A DNA stretch of 64,000 bases, taken from Cristatella mucedo. Lineage: Eukaryota; Bryozoa; Phylactolaemata; Cristatellidae. The notes under the pieces are model-generated. The model saw only the letters and a list, made by a program, of their open reading frames with translations. It had not been told where the DNA came from and ran no database searches. The DNA is taken from contig WPIO01000058.1 of the NCBI GenBank assembly GCA_009760855.2, positions 1,657,501 through 1,721,500 of the forward strand, in the 5' to 3' direction. Of the stretch, positions 22,225 through 36,279 are shown piece by piece; position 1 is the stretch's first letter, and the number at the start of each line of letters is the position of its first letter. The translations under genes were made by a program, and so were the position numbers.

Positions 22225-24950
22225 TTGAAGGCATGACTTCAGTAGGATAATCTTTAGGTAGTGCAGCGTCTTCAAAAAGTGCGTCTTCGTCTTCTTCCGC
22301 ATTCCATACGTACAGTAATTTTGATTTCAATTTTAATACATGGGTGTATAATTAACTCATACAAACGAGTTCAATCTATCATTTCCAATGTGTCGATCAA
22401 CTTTTAATGAGTATACTTGTATAGTTGAAGCGCCAAGCGGCGAGAGACGACTGTACTCGTGCGTCCATAGCGTTTTACTAGATTTTTGACAAGTAATTCT
22501 ATTGAAGTAGCTGCAGTAAGCAGGATTTGGAATCCGTCGGTCACCACTTTTGCTGTAAGATCTTCAATTGCCAAAACTAGTGTACGAACACACTCGAATA
22601 CACTTTTCGCTTTCTATGAAGTTGCGAGTCATCTTGGCAATTGCCTACCTTGCCAGTCGGACAAGGGACGAACGGTCAGCTAGGTGTATCAAGTAGTTGT
22701 GGGAATGCGAGACCGACGGCTTCTTCAAGACGTCTCCTGACCTTGGGAGTCACATCTTCCGTATGCTGTCCTGCTGCGCATAGGAACTTGTTGCTAGGCA
22801 CGCGTTCCTAGGAGAACTCACTGGACGCATTCATGACTAGTTTGAAAACAGACCTTGCACGGTCTACGAATTGTTCCTGATCTGCAGGGACTAGACGCAA
22901 GCGAAGCAGAGGTGGTTCACGTGGAAACGCTGCGCAAGAAACATGTTTCCTCCTATCTTTATAGACTTATAAGCCGGAGGAAAAGTGCTCTGTTAATTTC
23001 TCTTGCGTGCGCCTTTCCCTCCGGCGCTTCAATCGCTCTAAGGCTTCTAGGGTCGTGTGAAAAAGCCGCTACTCCTTGTTTTGGCTCTCCACGGCTCCGC
23101 CGCTGACCTACTTTGCAGGCCTACATGATTAAGCTTAAGTTTCTGAAAAACTATTGTAGGCAGCTATGCAGACCTGTGCTATGTTCCGTGGAGATCTTTT
23201 TGATTGAGTTTCATGCGCAGGCTAACTAGATATTTGACAACTTTCTTTTCGACGGATAGACGCTTTGCAAGCTGGTTGCTGAGATCAAACGCTCTGATCT
23301 ATTACAAGAGCATACAACAGTTGAGCTCAACCAAAGTTGCCATTTATCTGAAGCAAGCCGGACTTAGAAGCCACAGCTTAATTTAGTTGAACTGAGAGTA
23401 GCTAAATCACTTCAAATTAGCAACCTCGAACGTTAGCACTCAACACTATTTCTTCCTCCGCTTGCTATGACTTCAATTTTCACAGGTGTTGGAATGGCTC
23501 TGGTCTCCAAAAAGTCACTCGTGAAACTCACCACGTGAAATGCGAGAATGTGACTAACTCTATTCGCCGATTTGATTCCATTACGCTTTAGCACAATGCT
23601 CTACACCGATAGTTCGCAGGCAGCAGCGATCGTGAAGAAAACGTTTGTTATTCATTATGCATCATTGCAGTTACAAGTATTCGTGAGCCTTTTCAGGTCT
23701 GCTCTAGCCTGCCAAGCCTCACACCGTTGCAGCGGGCGATAGAGGAACCGCATTATGCCGAGCGAAGCGGACTGTAAACGTCCGAAGTTTCTTCGCACTA
23801 CTGATGTTTCTAGGCTAGGCTTGGCATCCACTGACGTGAGTGTAGCAGTCACTGGCTACCCCAAACCGTTGCTTGCCCAGCTGTGAGTTGCCTCCCAGTC
23901 CAGGTGAAATATGCTCCAACCCACAGTCATCGTAGCGTCATAGCAAACAAAGGAGACATCTTTCATGCTGCTTGAGCTAAGTGAACGATCTAATCTCCAC
24001 ACGCCTTCGGCCTGAATGAACATCTTTAAATTTCCTCAGTGGTATCTATTATAATTTCCTCTATGGTGACGAACTAAACTTTCTAGAACCAGACAATATC
24101 ATAGTCCAAAAACTAAGGCACACTTACACAGAAATGCACCTTCACTTGCGTGGATGAAGACCTTTTTCTTTCTAAAAGTCTCAGCTGAGATAATTTACAA
24201 TGACCCACCGGTATCTTACAATTTTAAGCTAGACGTAACGCCGTTTACTTTGCTTTGATTGCTGTCTGATCATACTATTATATTATTGTTATTGTTATAT
24301 TATATTATGTTATTATATTATTGTTATTATCTATTATTACATTATACTATGCTATTGGTTGTAATTGGAGCTGCGTATTTAAATTGCACTGCTTTCCGTA
24401 CTGCCCGGTACAGTATATTGGTTTCGCGAACAAATATGAGCATGAGCATGAGCTCACATCACATAAAAACAATGCTTCAGCAGATATTGTGCTGCTGAAC
24501 ATACACAATCCATTAATTGAGCTAAGGAATACGAGGTAGTGGTGCTTCTACAAAAATAAATGTCCTTTATTGACACAATTGCCTTCCATAGATTTTCAAA
24601 GCGTGATTGCCGGATCTTTGATCTCATGCAGTTTCCAAGTTCACTAAATTTTTTAGACCTTCATGGCAGCTTTAGAGAGCCTTCATCTGGATGAGACCGG
24701 GCTTCAACTGTCGGCTGACTAGCCGGGGTGGCGGAATACAGACTTTAGAAAGGGGCGAAACTGTCGGAGAGCTAGAAGCAGTCAGCGAAAGTTGGACTAC
24801 TCTGGTCTCTAGTTTAGCGGCCTTGCAGCCGTATCTTCGTTAGCTGTAGGTAACGACTAGCGTGCCGACGATGCCACACAGCGAAACCGGAGAGCATAAC
24901 GGCAGCGTTGACCGCCTACCTGACCGGAACGTCTCGACAGTGCAGCTTTC
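22225..24950. other. No recognisable gene
   Basis: About 2.7 kb. An 82-codon open stretch at 22,855-23,106 (plus) follows an AACAG acceptor-like site and is fairly codon-like, but I recognise no domain. An ATT-rich patch at 24,275-24,360 could be an eroded LINE tail. Confidence 0.35.
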
Positions 24951-24956
24951 AGCCGT

Positions 24957-25434
24957 GTGCCCTGTTATTGGTTGCAAATGGCGACGTTAATCCACCACCC
25001 CCGGGTCCTTCTCGCAGACCACTCGCCTACTGGGCTCGTGCTAGAAGTTAGTGCGTCGTCCTCGAGGCGGCCCCAGCTGCTGGTGAATGCGTGCAGGTGG
25101 GGGCCGGCTCGTCACCGGAAGAGCTCAAGGAGCGCTCGCATGGTAACGGGACGCCTCCTCCTACGTTTCGGTCAGCCCACTCACCCGGTCGCTCGCCTGG
25201 TGATTCGCCAATGTCGGCAGCCAGGCGGAGCAGCTGCGCCGAGCGGCACAAAAGATCTAGTGGTAAATTGCCCTCCGCTACTGGTCCTGATTGCGCTGGT
25301 GGTCGTGGCTGGTTGGACGAGCCGGAGGGTGGGCGGGCGATAGCGACACCAGCCCAACGCTTACCCGGATGCCCAGGCCGAGGATTCTCTGAGGTATCGC
25401 CGGATGAGAGCGTAGCTAAAGATTGATCGGGACG
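24957..25434 (+). other. GC-rich open segment, unknown
   Basis: Two plus-strand frames are open here: 24,957-25,343 (128 codons) and 25,091-25,426 (111 codons, Ser/Pro/Gly-rich). A minus frame (25,251-25,048) is open too. Base composition is well above the flanks. No domain, start context or splice site decides between them. It could be a diverged transposon segment or a disordered-protein exon. Confidence 0.25.
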
Positions 25435-25439
25435 GCGAA

Positions 25440-28400
25440 TGGGCTTTCGCTCTCACAATCTGCTATCGTCTGCTAAATACCACGTTTTGTTAGGACTACT
25501 GCCATAGATCACATCCCCAAACTTGAAATGGGCTATGGTTAGGATGGACTTGGTTGGTGTGGGCAGCGTCCATAGTAGCCTAGCTTGCAGCCTCGACTTG
25601 CAGGGGGAGGGGGGGTAGTCTAGCTACCGATAGCTACCGACTGCCCCGGTACGGACTGTTGACTGACCCCAATCACGCCAAGGATGGAGAATGAATGCAT
25701 CGCACCGTAAGCTCCTGCAAGATTTTGAGTGGCTCGAGTCGCACAAATCTAACTAAAGTATTGCACGGGTTAATTATGAACCAATCGCTTCCTTTTGCAG
25801 TTTGGCAAGTAGCAGATCAACCAATTAGCACGTAGCAGAGCAATCGCTAAACATCGCATCAAAACGAACAGCGTAAGAACAGCTAATAACAATAATGCTT
25901 TTCTCTCCGTGTCAATTATTTGAAAGTTAAAAGTTTCATATGCAGTGCCAAGTAAAGCACAATGGAAAGAAACAAGTATATCGCATTAGAAGGGTTAATG
26001 TTGAGAAACTACTGAGAAGATTGGTCCAGCAATCGAATATTTGTTATCTTTCAAGAGAAAAATAATAAAAAACCGGGATCTGAAGATTTGACAATTTCCA
26101 TATGAAAGCAAAGCATTACAAATAATTATGCAAATCTTGTCTAAGCCGTTAGCGTTTGTAAAGCGGTAGCAGCATCTATCCAATTAAAAAATCTAACGAT
26201 CTCTGCACCATATGCAACCGTTTCCCATCTTACTGAACATTTTCACAACAAGATACATGTTTGCAACTTGTTGAGGTACATGGCTGGGACTATCAAACAA
26301 CTTTCTTTACAGTATCGCTTTGCACCTTGTAAATTTCATAACTCTTAATGCTTTATAATTCCTAATGATCGCTAATATTTCAATATTTTAATATTGACGC
26401 GGAACTTCCCATTTTTTACCTCTGCATTTGCACCGCTGCCGTGGTTTAATTTGTAATTTTGGCTGCATAAAATTTGCTATACGCGTCTGCGATTGCAGAC
26501 GAGAATGCTCCAATACGTTGGATGACATTTACAAAGATATTTATGCTTATGTAATTTATAACGACTTGTAGGAAGACTTGTATCAATAGCTAGATTAATA
26601 CAGCACTAGACCCATAACTTGGAAGTTGCTAGTTTCAAGCTGGAGACGGAATTATTTTCTTGGTTTCTAGTATTTAGTAGTTCAGTAGATTTTAAACGGC
26701 CTCCGGTCACTCTGTATTGTGAAGTTACAACACATCGTATTTAACCAATTGCCTTTTCCACGGTGCCGCGAGATGCTCGTTTGCATTATTAGGAGCTGCA
26801 ACTTCCTTTTCCCAATCTTTGCGAGAATCCGCTGACGGACGTCTTTTCGTTTGATCTGTTTCTAAAAACAGGCATACGACGTCTGGAGCTAGCGATGAGT
26901 AGTATTTAACCTTGCAACTTCACTGATCAAAAGTCACCTACGCTTTTTATTCATATCATAATATCAATCAATCATAACTGCTGGACAGGTTTCTGTTATC
27001 ACTCTTTCCTCCCTCACTTTTAGAGCGAAAGCAGTTCCTTTGATCCATTCTTTCGAAGCCCTTGTTTTGAGTCGTTCCAACAGCAAGTGCTAATGAGTGG
27101 CAGTAATCTGCCAGTCAAGTTACCAAGTCTTCCTTTATTTCAAATTTTTAGGCTACGGTCATGGTTTTTGTGAAGGAAATCGTCCCTAATTCGTCCTGTG
27201 TGATTTTAAAATTCATTTTGACTACTTAACTAACTCCTTAAGTGTAGAACGTTTGGCACTAACTGATGCATTTCTCTTCTAGCTCATGTGCATGATCCCA
27301 TTCACAAAAAACTGTACACACTCGATCACATATTCTCCCACGATTGTATGCTGTCATCTTTTGTAATACAAGACTGAAAATTAAATGGGCTGAATGATAA
27401 AACAACGAGAAATTAAAAAAACTAACCATACGTATATACAGAGAGTAAAAGTAAGAAGAGTCACTTGTGAACATTAATCAAGGCGTGGATCGCTCATTCT
27501 CTAAGTATTGGATGTTAGTTTTTTGCTTTGACAACACTAATGGTTTATTTTATGCTTGCGATAGTAAAATATATCTCTTATTTATTTTCAATTTATCCTC
27601 TGCAGAGAGTAAGCGGGCTGCCGAAGCCTAATGTCATATTGTTACGCCCAGTTGCAGCGCGACTGTATAGCCTCCTATTTTTCTCTGGAGCACTGAGCAA
27701 GTGCTGGCAATTACAGGGGACTGAGCTAATGTTTGAACATTAGCCAAGGACTCTGTTTACCAAATTGGTAAGATGTGCATTCTTGATTTATATTAGTATT
27801 GATATTGGAAACAGAGGATTATTGACGCTGAGTCCTAAGCAAAGTCCTCACCTGGCTGACATTGCATACCTTTGTTTGCTTTCCTCATCCGAAGTTATCC
27901 GGCTCACAATAGTTGCTAGGCACTCTCCTATTCAAGGCTCGTTGAGCTAAGAGCCGTCGTGGCAAAACGAGGTGACGTCTTGGCTCTCTCGCTCGTGTTT
28001 GGGCAATGCATACTGGCCTTATTGGATAGACGTACCATTCTGTCAGGTGTCACTGGATCAGCGTATCGAGTAAGGGTACCCGTCGCAGTAGCTGTAATAG
28101 AAGCCTTATTGTGAATTCAGCAACCAGCTGGTGTTGTAAACTTTGCCCACTGACAATCACAAGGATATCTACTAGCTCTATCCTTCATCAATCTCTCTTT
28201 TAAAGAGAGGAAGTGGAAGTACGCAGCAGGAAATCAGAATAATATGTCAAAGACATATGAAACAAGTTTGTATAATAGTAGAGGAGGAGGATGAATGTGC
28301 AATGTTTTCTCGGATTAAGACATTTTATGCCTTTTAAGAAGTGAAAAGAAGAAAAATTGTGGTCAAAATAAATTTCTGGCTTAGATGTGCCGAGGGTTGT

Positions 28401-28870
28401 GTCGTGATGTTTGTCATGGTTAAGGATGATCTAGGAAAGTAATTACTTTGAAACTGCTAGTATTGCTCACACGCTGTGAAAATTTGTCTTATTTGATCCA
28501 TCTTAGTTAGATATTTCTTTTATCTAGTATGACTGCAAAGGTGACTGAACCCTTTTTGAGAGGTGCCAAAAGTCAAGCAGGACATTTGAAACGGTTTCCT
28601 CAGGAAACCCACAGCTTCTCAGACAATCTGTCCAAAATTCATTTTACAGTATAAGCAAGCATTATCGGGTGCATGCCTTGGTTCAGCAAGGTTTCGGGTG
28701 TAGAGTGACTTCCAAAATAACTCGGATGTAAACAAAGTCCCTTTGCTTTATTCTCGATTTTAAGCAGTCAGGAATACTATTTATCACCGCATCCTTCCCG
28801 CTTCTTGAGCACATGCCTTCCAGCATTAGCACCACTTAGCTATGGTTTAGGGTTTAGGTGCAATCGCAGT
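25440..28870. other. AT-rich intergenic sequence, nothing recognised
   Basis: About 3.4 kb with no ORF above about 75 codons, no LINE/SINE hallmark and no splice-bounded exon I could support. Confidence 0.45.
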
Positions 28871-28879
28871 GGGGGACAA

Positions 28880-31537
28880 GAGAGCCTCGATATCAAATGG
28901 CAGCAATCCTCCGAGGAGCCGCGAAGAATTAAATGTTCACTTTGATAACTCATCTGACGCTTTCAGCACCGAATTTCGTACATTGACTGACTCATTGTCT
29001 CTTGTGGCTCATGTGCATGGCCCTACTCACATCAAGGGTCACACACTCAACCGGACTTTCTCTGACAGCTACACTTTGTCAGCACCAATTGATTACCAAA
29101 TCCTGCTTATCTGACCACATGCAGATCTCATTCAATCTTCACTGTGTGCCCACCTCCTCCTCTAAAATAACCGGCGAATCGCGAAACATCAAGACCCTTG
29201 ACATCGATGCTGTCCGTGCGAGAATATTTGCTTCACCTCTGCTGCTCAGTCCTCTTCCGATCTGTAATTATTGTTAGATAGCTACAACATGACACTAGCT
29301 GACACGCTCGACGAGTTTGCACCTCTGACAAAGTGCACTGTGCGCCCCCGCCCAGATGGCTTATGGTTTACCACAGTCAATAAACTAGCCAGGTTTACTA
29401 AGCGAGAGCTTGAAAAAACATACAAAAGATCTGGACTGGCTGTCCATTGACAGGCATATGAAGACTACTGTCGGTCGTACAGATCAATCCTAGCAAAGGC
29501 CAAGTCTAGCCTCCATAGAAAAATTGTTGAATCACATATGCACAATCCAAAAATAATGACGATCAACCATCTCCTCAACCACTCCCAGATTAGCTCCTTA
29601 CCTGATGATCCTTGTGATGATCTAGCCGATCGCTTCTCTCGATTCTTTGTGCAGAAGATAAACAAGATCGGGGAATCCATCCCTGCGATGACAACATCCC
29701 CACTAGAATGTTGTTCCTTATTCATTGCTGCACCTCAATGTCTACATTTAAGCTGCTCACTAGTGATCTAGTCCTGAAGTTTGTATCTCAATCAAAGAAG
29801 ACAACAAGTCCTCTGGACCTTATTCCCACTGTCCTGCTCCTTCGTTGCATTGACCTGCTGCTGCCATGCATAACTAACATCATTAATATGTCATTAGCCT
29901 CAGGTCATGCTCCAGAACCTTTCAAAAAAGCTGTAGTCAGGCCACTTCTCAAGAAAGCGACCAAGACCAGACCAAGAGAACAGTCTCCCTTCTACCAATC
30001 CTATCAAAGGCAATGGAACGGGTCGTAGCAGACCAGTTGAACTCATATATACAAACTTCAAACCTTGCTATTAAGTTCGTGTCTGGCTTTAAAGATAATC
30101 ACTCGACAGAATTGGCATTGCTTAGGGTATACAACAACCTACTTAGGAATGCAGTCATGGGTAGAGTGTCTCTGCTTGTTTTGCTCGATCATTTGGCAGC
30201 TTTTGATACTATCCATAACAAAGTTCTTCTGGAGCGCCTCTCATCTCGCCTGGGCATCACTGGCACTGGTCTGCAATCGTTCAGGTCCTATCTCAGCTGG
30301 AGACTCTAGAATATTGAAGTGAATGGACAAAGATCATCCGAGGTACCTCTGAAATATGGGGTACTTCAGGGATCCATGCTAGGTTCGGTTCTTTTCACGG
30401 TTTATACTCTCTTGCTGATGTGATTGCCAGGCACAATCTAGGATTTCACTTTTATGCGGATGACACTCAGTTGTACCTTTGATTTGATCCCTTCCAGCCT
30501 TTGAGTGCCTCGAATTCTCTCAACTCACTTGCTGCATGTACTGATGACGTCCGCATGTGGATGGGAGCAAATTTTCTAAAACGAAGTGACGATAAAACCA
30601 ACTTGCTAGTTACGAGCAAACAAGTTTCATTCAGAAATTGGAAAGGTTGACGCTCAAAATTGGCTCTGCGAGCATATCTCCTGTTGAATCAGCTCAAAAT
30701 CTAGGTGTCATACTCCAAAGCGACCTCTCGTTAGACGACCATATCAGCGCCACAGTCAAATCTGCCTATTTTTAGCTACGCAACATTGCTCAAATTCGGG
30801 TTTGTTTAGATAAAGATAACACGTCCAAGTTGGCCCATGCATTCATGACATCCCGTCTCGACTTCTGCTTCTCACTGCTTACTGGCCTGCCGGCATGTGC
30901 AATCAGGCGATTGCAGCTGGTGCAGAACTCAGTGGCCAGGCATGTCTGTCGTGAGCGTCGCAGTTGCCACATTACACCACTTCTCGCCGACCTGAGCTTT
31001 CTACCAGTCAAGCAATGGATTGACTTCAAGGTTTTGTCGCTCACTTTTTGGTCCCTTCATTCTTTGGCTTTAGCCTATCTCTCAGATATACTTCCCCAGA
31101 AGGCCAAGCATCGTACCACCCCCTTTCGGAATCCATCAGTCTACAAAAACCTCGTACAAACCTCAAATCCTTCGGAAACCATGCATTTAATTCGTATGCT
31201 CCCAAAGCCTGGAACTCCCTCCCGATCTACGTCAGAGCATCCCGTGACCTGACCACATTTAAAAAGAACTTTAAAACACATCTATTTAGGACAGCATTCA
31301 GTGGGTCCCTGCGATTCGTCCTTAATGTGCTTTTGTGTGCTGACACTGTGCATGCTGCCACTAACTGCATTTACATGCTGACCCTGTGTATGTAACCCCT
31401 AACCATTTTGTTTAGTTATCAAGCATGATATTACTCACCATTCAATTGCATTTCCTTTTCCCGCAAATTTAAAGCGCCTAGATAGAGATTGAGTTCTCTG
31501 AGGGTGCTTTATCAAGTGCATTATTATTATTATTATT
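28880..31537 (+). mobile_element. LINE family A, longest copy (A4), with endonuclease end
   Basis: This copy extends farthest 5'. 28,960-29,270 encodes the end of an APE-type endonuclease: HVHGPTHIKGHTL, then the SDH motif via a frame change. A linker (LDEFAPLTKCTVRPRPDGLW) and the RT start (AMERVVADQLNSY, LLVLLDHLAAFDTI) follow. YADDTQLY is at about 30,450, and the thumb, C-terminus, hairpin and TTA tail (ending about 31,537) come after. Several stops and frameshifts show it is dead. Confidence 0.87.
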
Positions 31538-31574
31538 AAAAATAAGCCCAAGGGCTCGATGATTGTTCAGCCTG

Positions 31575-32272
31575 TCGACGAAATTTAAACTGTAACCCTA
31601 GCTAATGTAATTGCCTAATTGTAATTGTACTTCTATGCTGATGAAACACAGCTGCCTATGCTTTGATTGTTCCCAGCCTTCGAGCGAGTCGATCTCTTGC
31701 CACTCGCTCTTGCTGCTTGCATTCTGATACCCGCACTAACACGGAATCAAGCTATCTTAAATTGATGAAGATACAATAAACTTACTAATTGTAAAAAAAA
31801 GTTAACGTAGCTCCTAACCTAGTTTAACTAAAACCTCTCTCTTAAAATCACGCTCGTCCAGCCAAATGCGGGTCGCATCTTTGTGAATTATGAGTGTCTC
31901 GATCTGAAGGAGGAAATAATTTTTCACTAGACACTACCGCGTCAGCTCAGCAGTTAAGTCTGCCGACTTACAGCAACGTAAAATTTGAACAATTCGGGTC
32001 TGCAAATCCAAGGATACCACTTCTGAGCTGGTCAATGCATATGCGAAATCCCGACTCGACTCTTGGAATTCATTGCATGCAGGTCTAACAGCCTGTGCAA
32101 CCAGGTGGTCACAATTGGTACACAGCTCTACAGCTAGGCTTGTCTATCTCGAACGCTTCCGTGACCCCATTACAACCCTTTTCACTACCTTCACTTGCTC
32201 CCAATCACGCAGCCACATAATCTTCAAGATTTTTTCTCTCACGTTTAGGTCCCTTCATTCTCTTACTCGAGC
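31575..32272 (+). mobile_element. LINE family A, decayed fragment
   Basis: It runs from a YADE-type remnant of the catalytic motif (FYADETQL at about 31,632) through thumb segments to TFRSLHSLTRAYS at about 32,270. There copy A5 starts abruptly. Very degenerate. Confidence 0.6.
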
Positions 32273-35250
32273 CTACTCGACACTAGCTGACATGCTTGGT
32301 GAGTTTGCATCTCTGACTAACCGCATAGTGAGCCCTCGCCAAGATGGCCTACGGTTTACCCCTAATATCAAACTAGCTTGGTCCTCTAACTACAAACTTG
32401 AGAAAGCGTACAGATGATTGGCATTGACCTTCTATCAACAGGCATACGAGGGCTACAGTAATAATGCTAAGATCATTGACCTGCTGGAGGCTAGGGAGGG
32501 ATCAAAGAAAAGGTTCAGCTAAGTTCATCAACATAGACGTGAAAGCCTAGATTGTGCCTAGCAATCACAACGGCAAGAGGGGAGCATAAACTGCGAAAAG
32601 AACGGGACGAAACACAGAGCTCTGTGGTAGCCCATATTTTAAAGGTTCCTCTGATGATCTTTGTCCATTCACTCTAATACTCGGGAATCTCCCACTGAGA
32701 TAGGACCTGAACCGTTGCAATGGAGTACCAGTAATTTCCAGGCGAGATGAGAGGCACTTAAGAAGGACTTGGTGGTCAATAGTATCTAAAGCTGACTAAA
32801 AATCGAACAAAACAGAGATAATCTATCAAAGTCAGCATTCCTAAGTAGGTCGATATACAACCGAGCAATGCTGACTCTGTAGAGTGATTAGCTCTAAAAC
32901 CAGACTGAAACTTATTAGCAAAGCTTGAGGTTTCAATATATGAGTTCAGCTGATCTGCGCGACTCGTTCCAGTGTATTTGATAGGAACGGTAAATGGGAG
33001 AATGGCGGAAGTTGCTCAAATTCTCTTGTTTTAGTGCTGCTTTCTTCAGTAGTCGCCTGACTACAGCCTTTTTGAAAGGTGCTAGGACCTGTAGTTCAAA
33101 CCGTCAGGATTAACCGTCCATCAACAGGCATACTAGTGCAGATCAAAAAAATCAAGCTGAGCAAAGGCCAATTCTAGCCTACATAAGGATATTGTTGAAT
33201 CAAATATGCGAAATTAAAAAATGCAGATTTCTGCGATCAACCATCTCAACTGATCCCAGATTAGCTCCTTACTTGTGATGCTTGTGATGGTCTAGTTGAT
33301 CGCTTCTCTAGCTTCTCGGTCTAAAAACAGACAAGATTAGAGAGCCCATCACTATGGTAGCAGCATCCTCTTCGAACTCATGTCCCCGAATAACAATCCC
33401 ACAGACTCCTCGTCCAAAGTCGAATGTAGCACCTTAATGTCTACATTCTAGAATTCCGAGAGTGATTTCAAAATTGAAATTCATCTCCCATTCAAGGAAG
33501 ACTACTAGTCCTCTAGAACCTATTCCCACGGTCCTACTTCTACAATGCATAGACATGCTGCTTCCGTGCATAACTAACATAATACACATGTTCTTAGCCT
33601 TAGGTCATGTCCCTAAACTTTTCAAAAAGGCAGTAGATATGCCATTAATTAAGAAAGCAGCATTTGACCAAGAGAACTTGAGAAACTTGACCTAGTCTGG
33701 CTTCTACCATTTTTATCAAGACATTGAAATTAGGTGTACAGACCAGCTAAAGTCCTATATTGCACCTTCAAACCTGACAAGTAAGCTCGAGTCTAGTTTT
33801 AGAATAGTCACTACACAGAGTGAGCACAGCTTCTACTGTTCAACTACCTTCTCAGGAATGCAGAATCAGGTAAAATTCTCTGCCTGTCTTGCTTAATCCT
33901 CCGGCAGCTTTAATAATATTGATTACCAAGTCCTTCTCTAGCGCCTTCTATTTTGCCATGCCATCGCTAGCACTACGCTCATTTTTTTAAGGTCGTATCT
34001 CAACGGAGATTCTAGAGTATTATTGTGAACAGACCCAGATCATACTAGGAACCACCTAAGTAGACGGCGCTAAGTAGGCTCTGCGCTTGGTCTGCTTCTT
34101 TTCACAGTGAAAAGAAGCTTCGTGCTCCTTCTTGCTTCCTGCTTCTCCTTCTTGCCACTGATCGTCAAACGCAGTGTAGGCTTTCATCTCTATACAAACA
34201 ACACTCAGTTTACCTTTTCTTTGATCCCTCCCAACACTCCAGACGTTCAATTGTTTCAACTGCCTTGTGCACGTATTGTTGACACCCGCACATGAATGGC
34301 AGAAAATCTTTACAAATTGAATGACCACAATACCACCTTACTAGTTTTTCGAAAGATTAGATAGCTCAATGCTTAAAATCTGCTCTAAAATCGCGTTTTC
34401 TGCTACAGCTTCGGGTTTTCTAGGTGTCCGGTTCTAAAGTGACCTTTTACAAGAAGACCGCGTCCGCTCCACAGCCAAGTCTGCCACTTTTCAGCTACAT
34501 AAAAGTGCTAAATTCAAGCTTGCTTAGACAGGGATACTATACCTAAATTGGTCGATGCATTCGTGACACCCTATATCGACTTCTGTACTAAAATGCTTGC
34601 TTGTCTACCGGCCTATACTATCAGTTGACTATAGTTGGTGCAAAATTCTGCAGCTAATCTTTTCTGTCGTGAGCGTCGAAAGTGCCATATACAGACCACT
34701 TCCCGAAGACCTGCAGTGGCTTATAATAAAGCATCGATTGGACTCCAAGGTTCCGCCACTCACTTTTAAGTTCCTTAATTCTCTGGCTGCAGCCTACCTA
34801 TCAGACCTACTCCCCCACCAAGCTCAGCGTCGTACCACAGCTTTTCTGATTCTAATCGTTTATCTTACCTCGTGCGTGCCTCAAATTCTTTAGAGATCAT
34901 GCCTTTAAATCTTATGCTCCCGAAGACTGGAACTCACTACCGACTGACAGCAGGACGTCGCCTGATTTGACGACATTTAAACAGAAGTTAAGAACTCTCA
35001 TGTTTATCACAATATTTATTGTATCGTTGTGAATCTTTCTTTTTGCTTTTTGCTTGCTGACACTTTGCATGCAGCCACTAACCATATTGTACATGCTGAC
35101 AGCATGCATGTCACCTCTGACCATATAGTGTTTGTTAGTATTGTGCATGTTAACACTAACTATTTAATCTTACTTGCTAAGCAGCACATATAATGTGCTT
35201 ATAAAGAGATTAAGTTTTCTGAGGGCACTATAAAAATGCGCTATAAAAAT
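32273..35250 (+). mobile_element. LINE family A, old copy (A5), interrupted
   Basis: 32,273-32,455 matches the endonuclease-RT linker (LADMLGEFASLTNRIVSPRQDG). The match resumes at about 33,115 and continues through a ruined RT to the thumb and C-terminus (34,560-35,000), 3' UTR and eroded hairpin/tail (about 35,190-35,250). The gap holds a reverse-oriented family A piece (A6), flanked by a 14-bp direct repeat. Confidence 0.7.
32465..33105 (-). mobile_element. LINE family A internal fragment, reverse (A6), nested in A5
   Basis: The reverse complement reads from the region before the RT (PFKKAVVRRLLKKAA-like) through AFDTID and PQ.S.L to just after the YADD region. It lacks the 3' tail. Both ends are internal to the element. 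Confidence 0.68.
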
Positions 35251-35254
35251 TCTT

Positions 35255-36275
35255 ATTGCTGTTATCTAGCCGAATAACTAGTATTTCTGTGTGCTGAATA
35301 ACTAGTATAACGTGTATTTATATGTGCTGACACTGTGCATGCTATCGCTAGCCAAATAAACGATTTTCCTTGGCAGCACGTGCAAATTGCTTAAACAAAA
35401 GATTTAGCTCATTTAAATGTCTAAGGAAATGCATTAATCTTATTGGTTCAAAAATAACTACGGCTTGCTGCTCTAACAATTCCATTCAAGTCACAAATAG
35501 CAAAAGTTTATCGAGGTGCCTAACCCTAGATTGGTATTCAGTTTCGCGCGATACAAGTTCATAACTAAGCGTCCCGAGTTGAAGTAACTGTATATCTACT
35601 GTGACCTTGTGTGCTTATTTACCATTTAGCTAGGTCCTTGTGAAAACCAGCATCCTCCGTATTGCTGAATATAATGTTTTTGCAAAAGAGCGTCGTGGTT
35701 GTTCTCTAATTGCCGAACATATTTTAGCTGCAATGTATGTGTACTGAAAGGGCCGAATGAGTGTTACTCATACCTACCGCTTGATGCAGTGGATTTTAAA
35801 ATACTATTCAGCCATGAGTTCTAAGCCAAATGTTGACTGGTCTCATTCATCCAGCTATTTGCTTATTACGCAAATAAACTTGGCCTTGGGAGATTTAAAA
35901 ATAGCTTATTTTCTATATTAACCGTATGTATGAATATATCTAGTGCATTAAAGTAGTTTAAAAAATTGTGAATTACTTATCTTACTAAGAAATATTAAGC
36001 AAATGACATATGAGACATTCATGTGAGCAGCTAGTTCTGAAAATTAGAAGCACTGCTATCAGAATCCAGACTTTGATTTTGACTTCTAAAAGGCTAAACT
36101 GAGGCCAAGGAAGGCTTGTGTTAATTCATTTCCAAAGTCGTGTTGATCCTTAGACAAGCTGCGAAAATCTAAATTTGAGAGCTGAGCTTTAACCTAGGCA
36201 GATATTGCAAAGCTCTGAATGACTTGTCATCCTTTCATAGGTGGGTGATGTAGGTAATCAGCAAGATTACCCTAG
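35255..36275. other. No recognisable gene
   Basis: About 1 kb of AT-rich sequence with repeated 'aataactagtat' motifs near 35,273-35,310 and nothing else identifiable. Confidence 0.4.
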
Positions 36276-36279
36276 CTTC

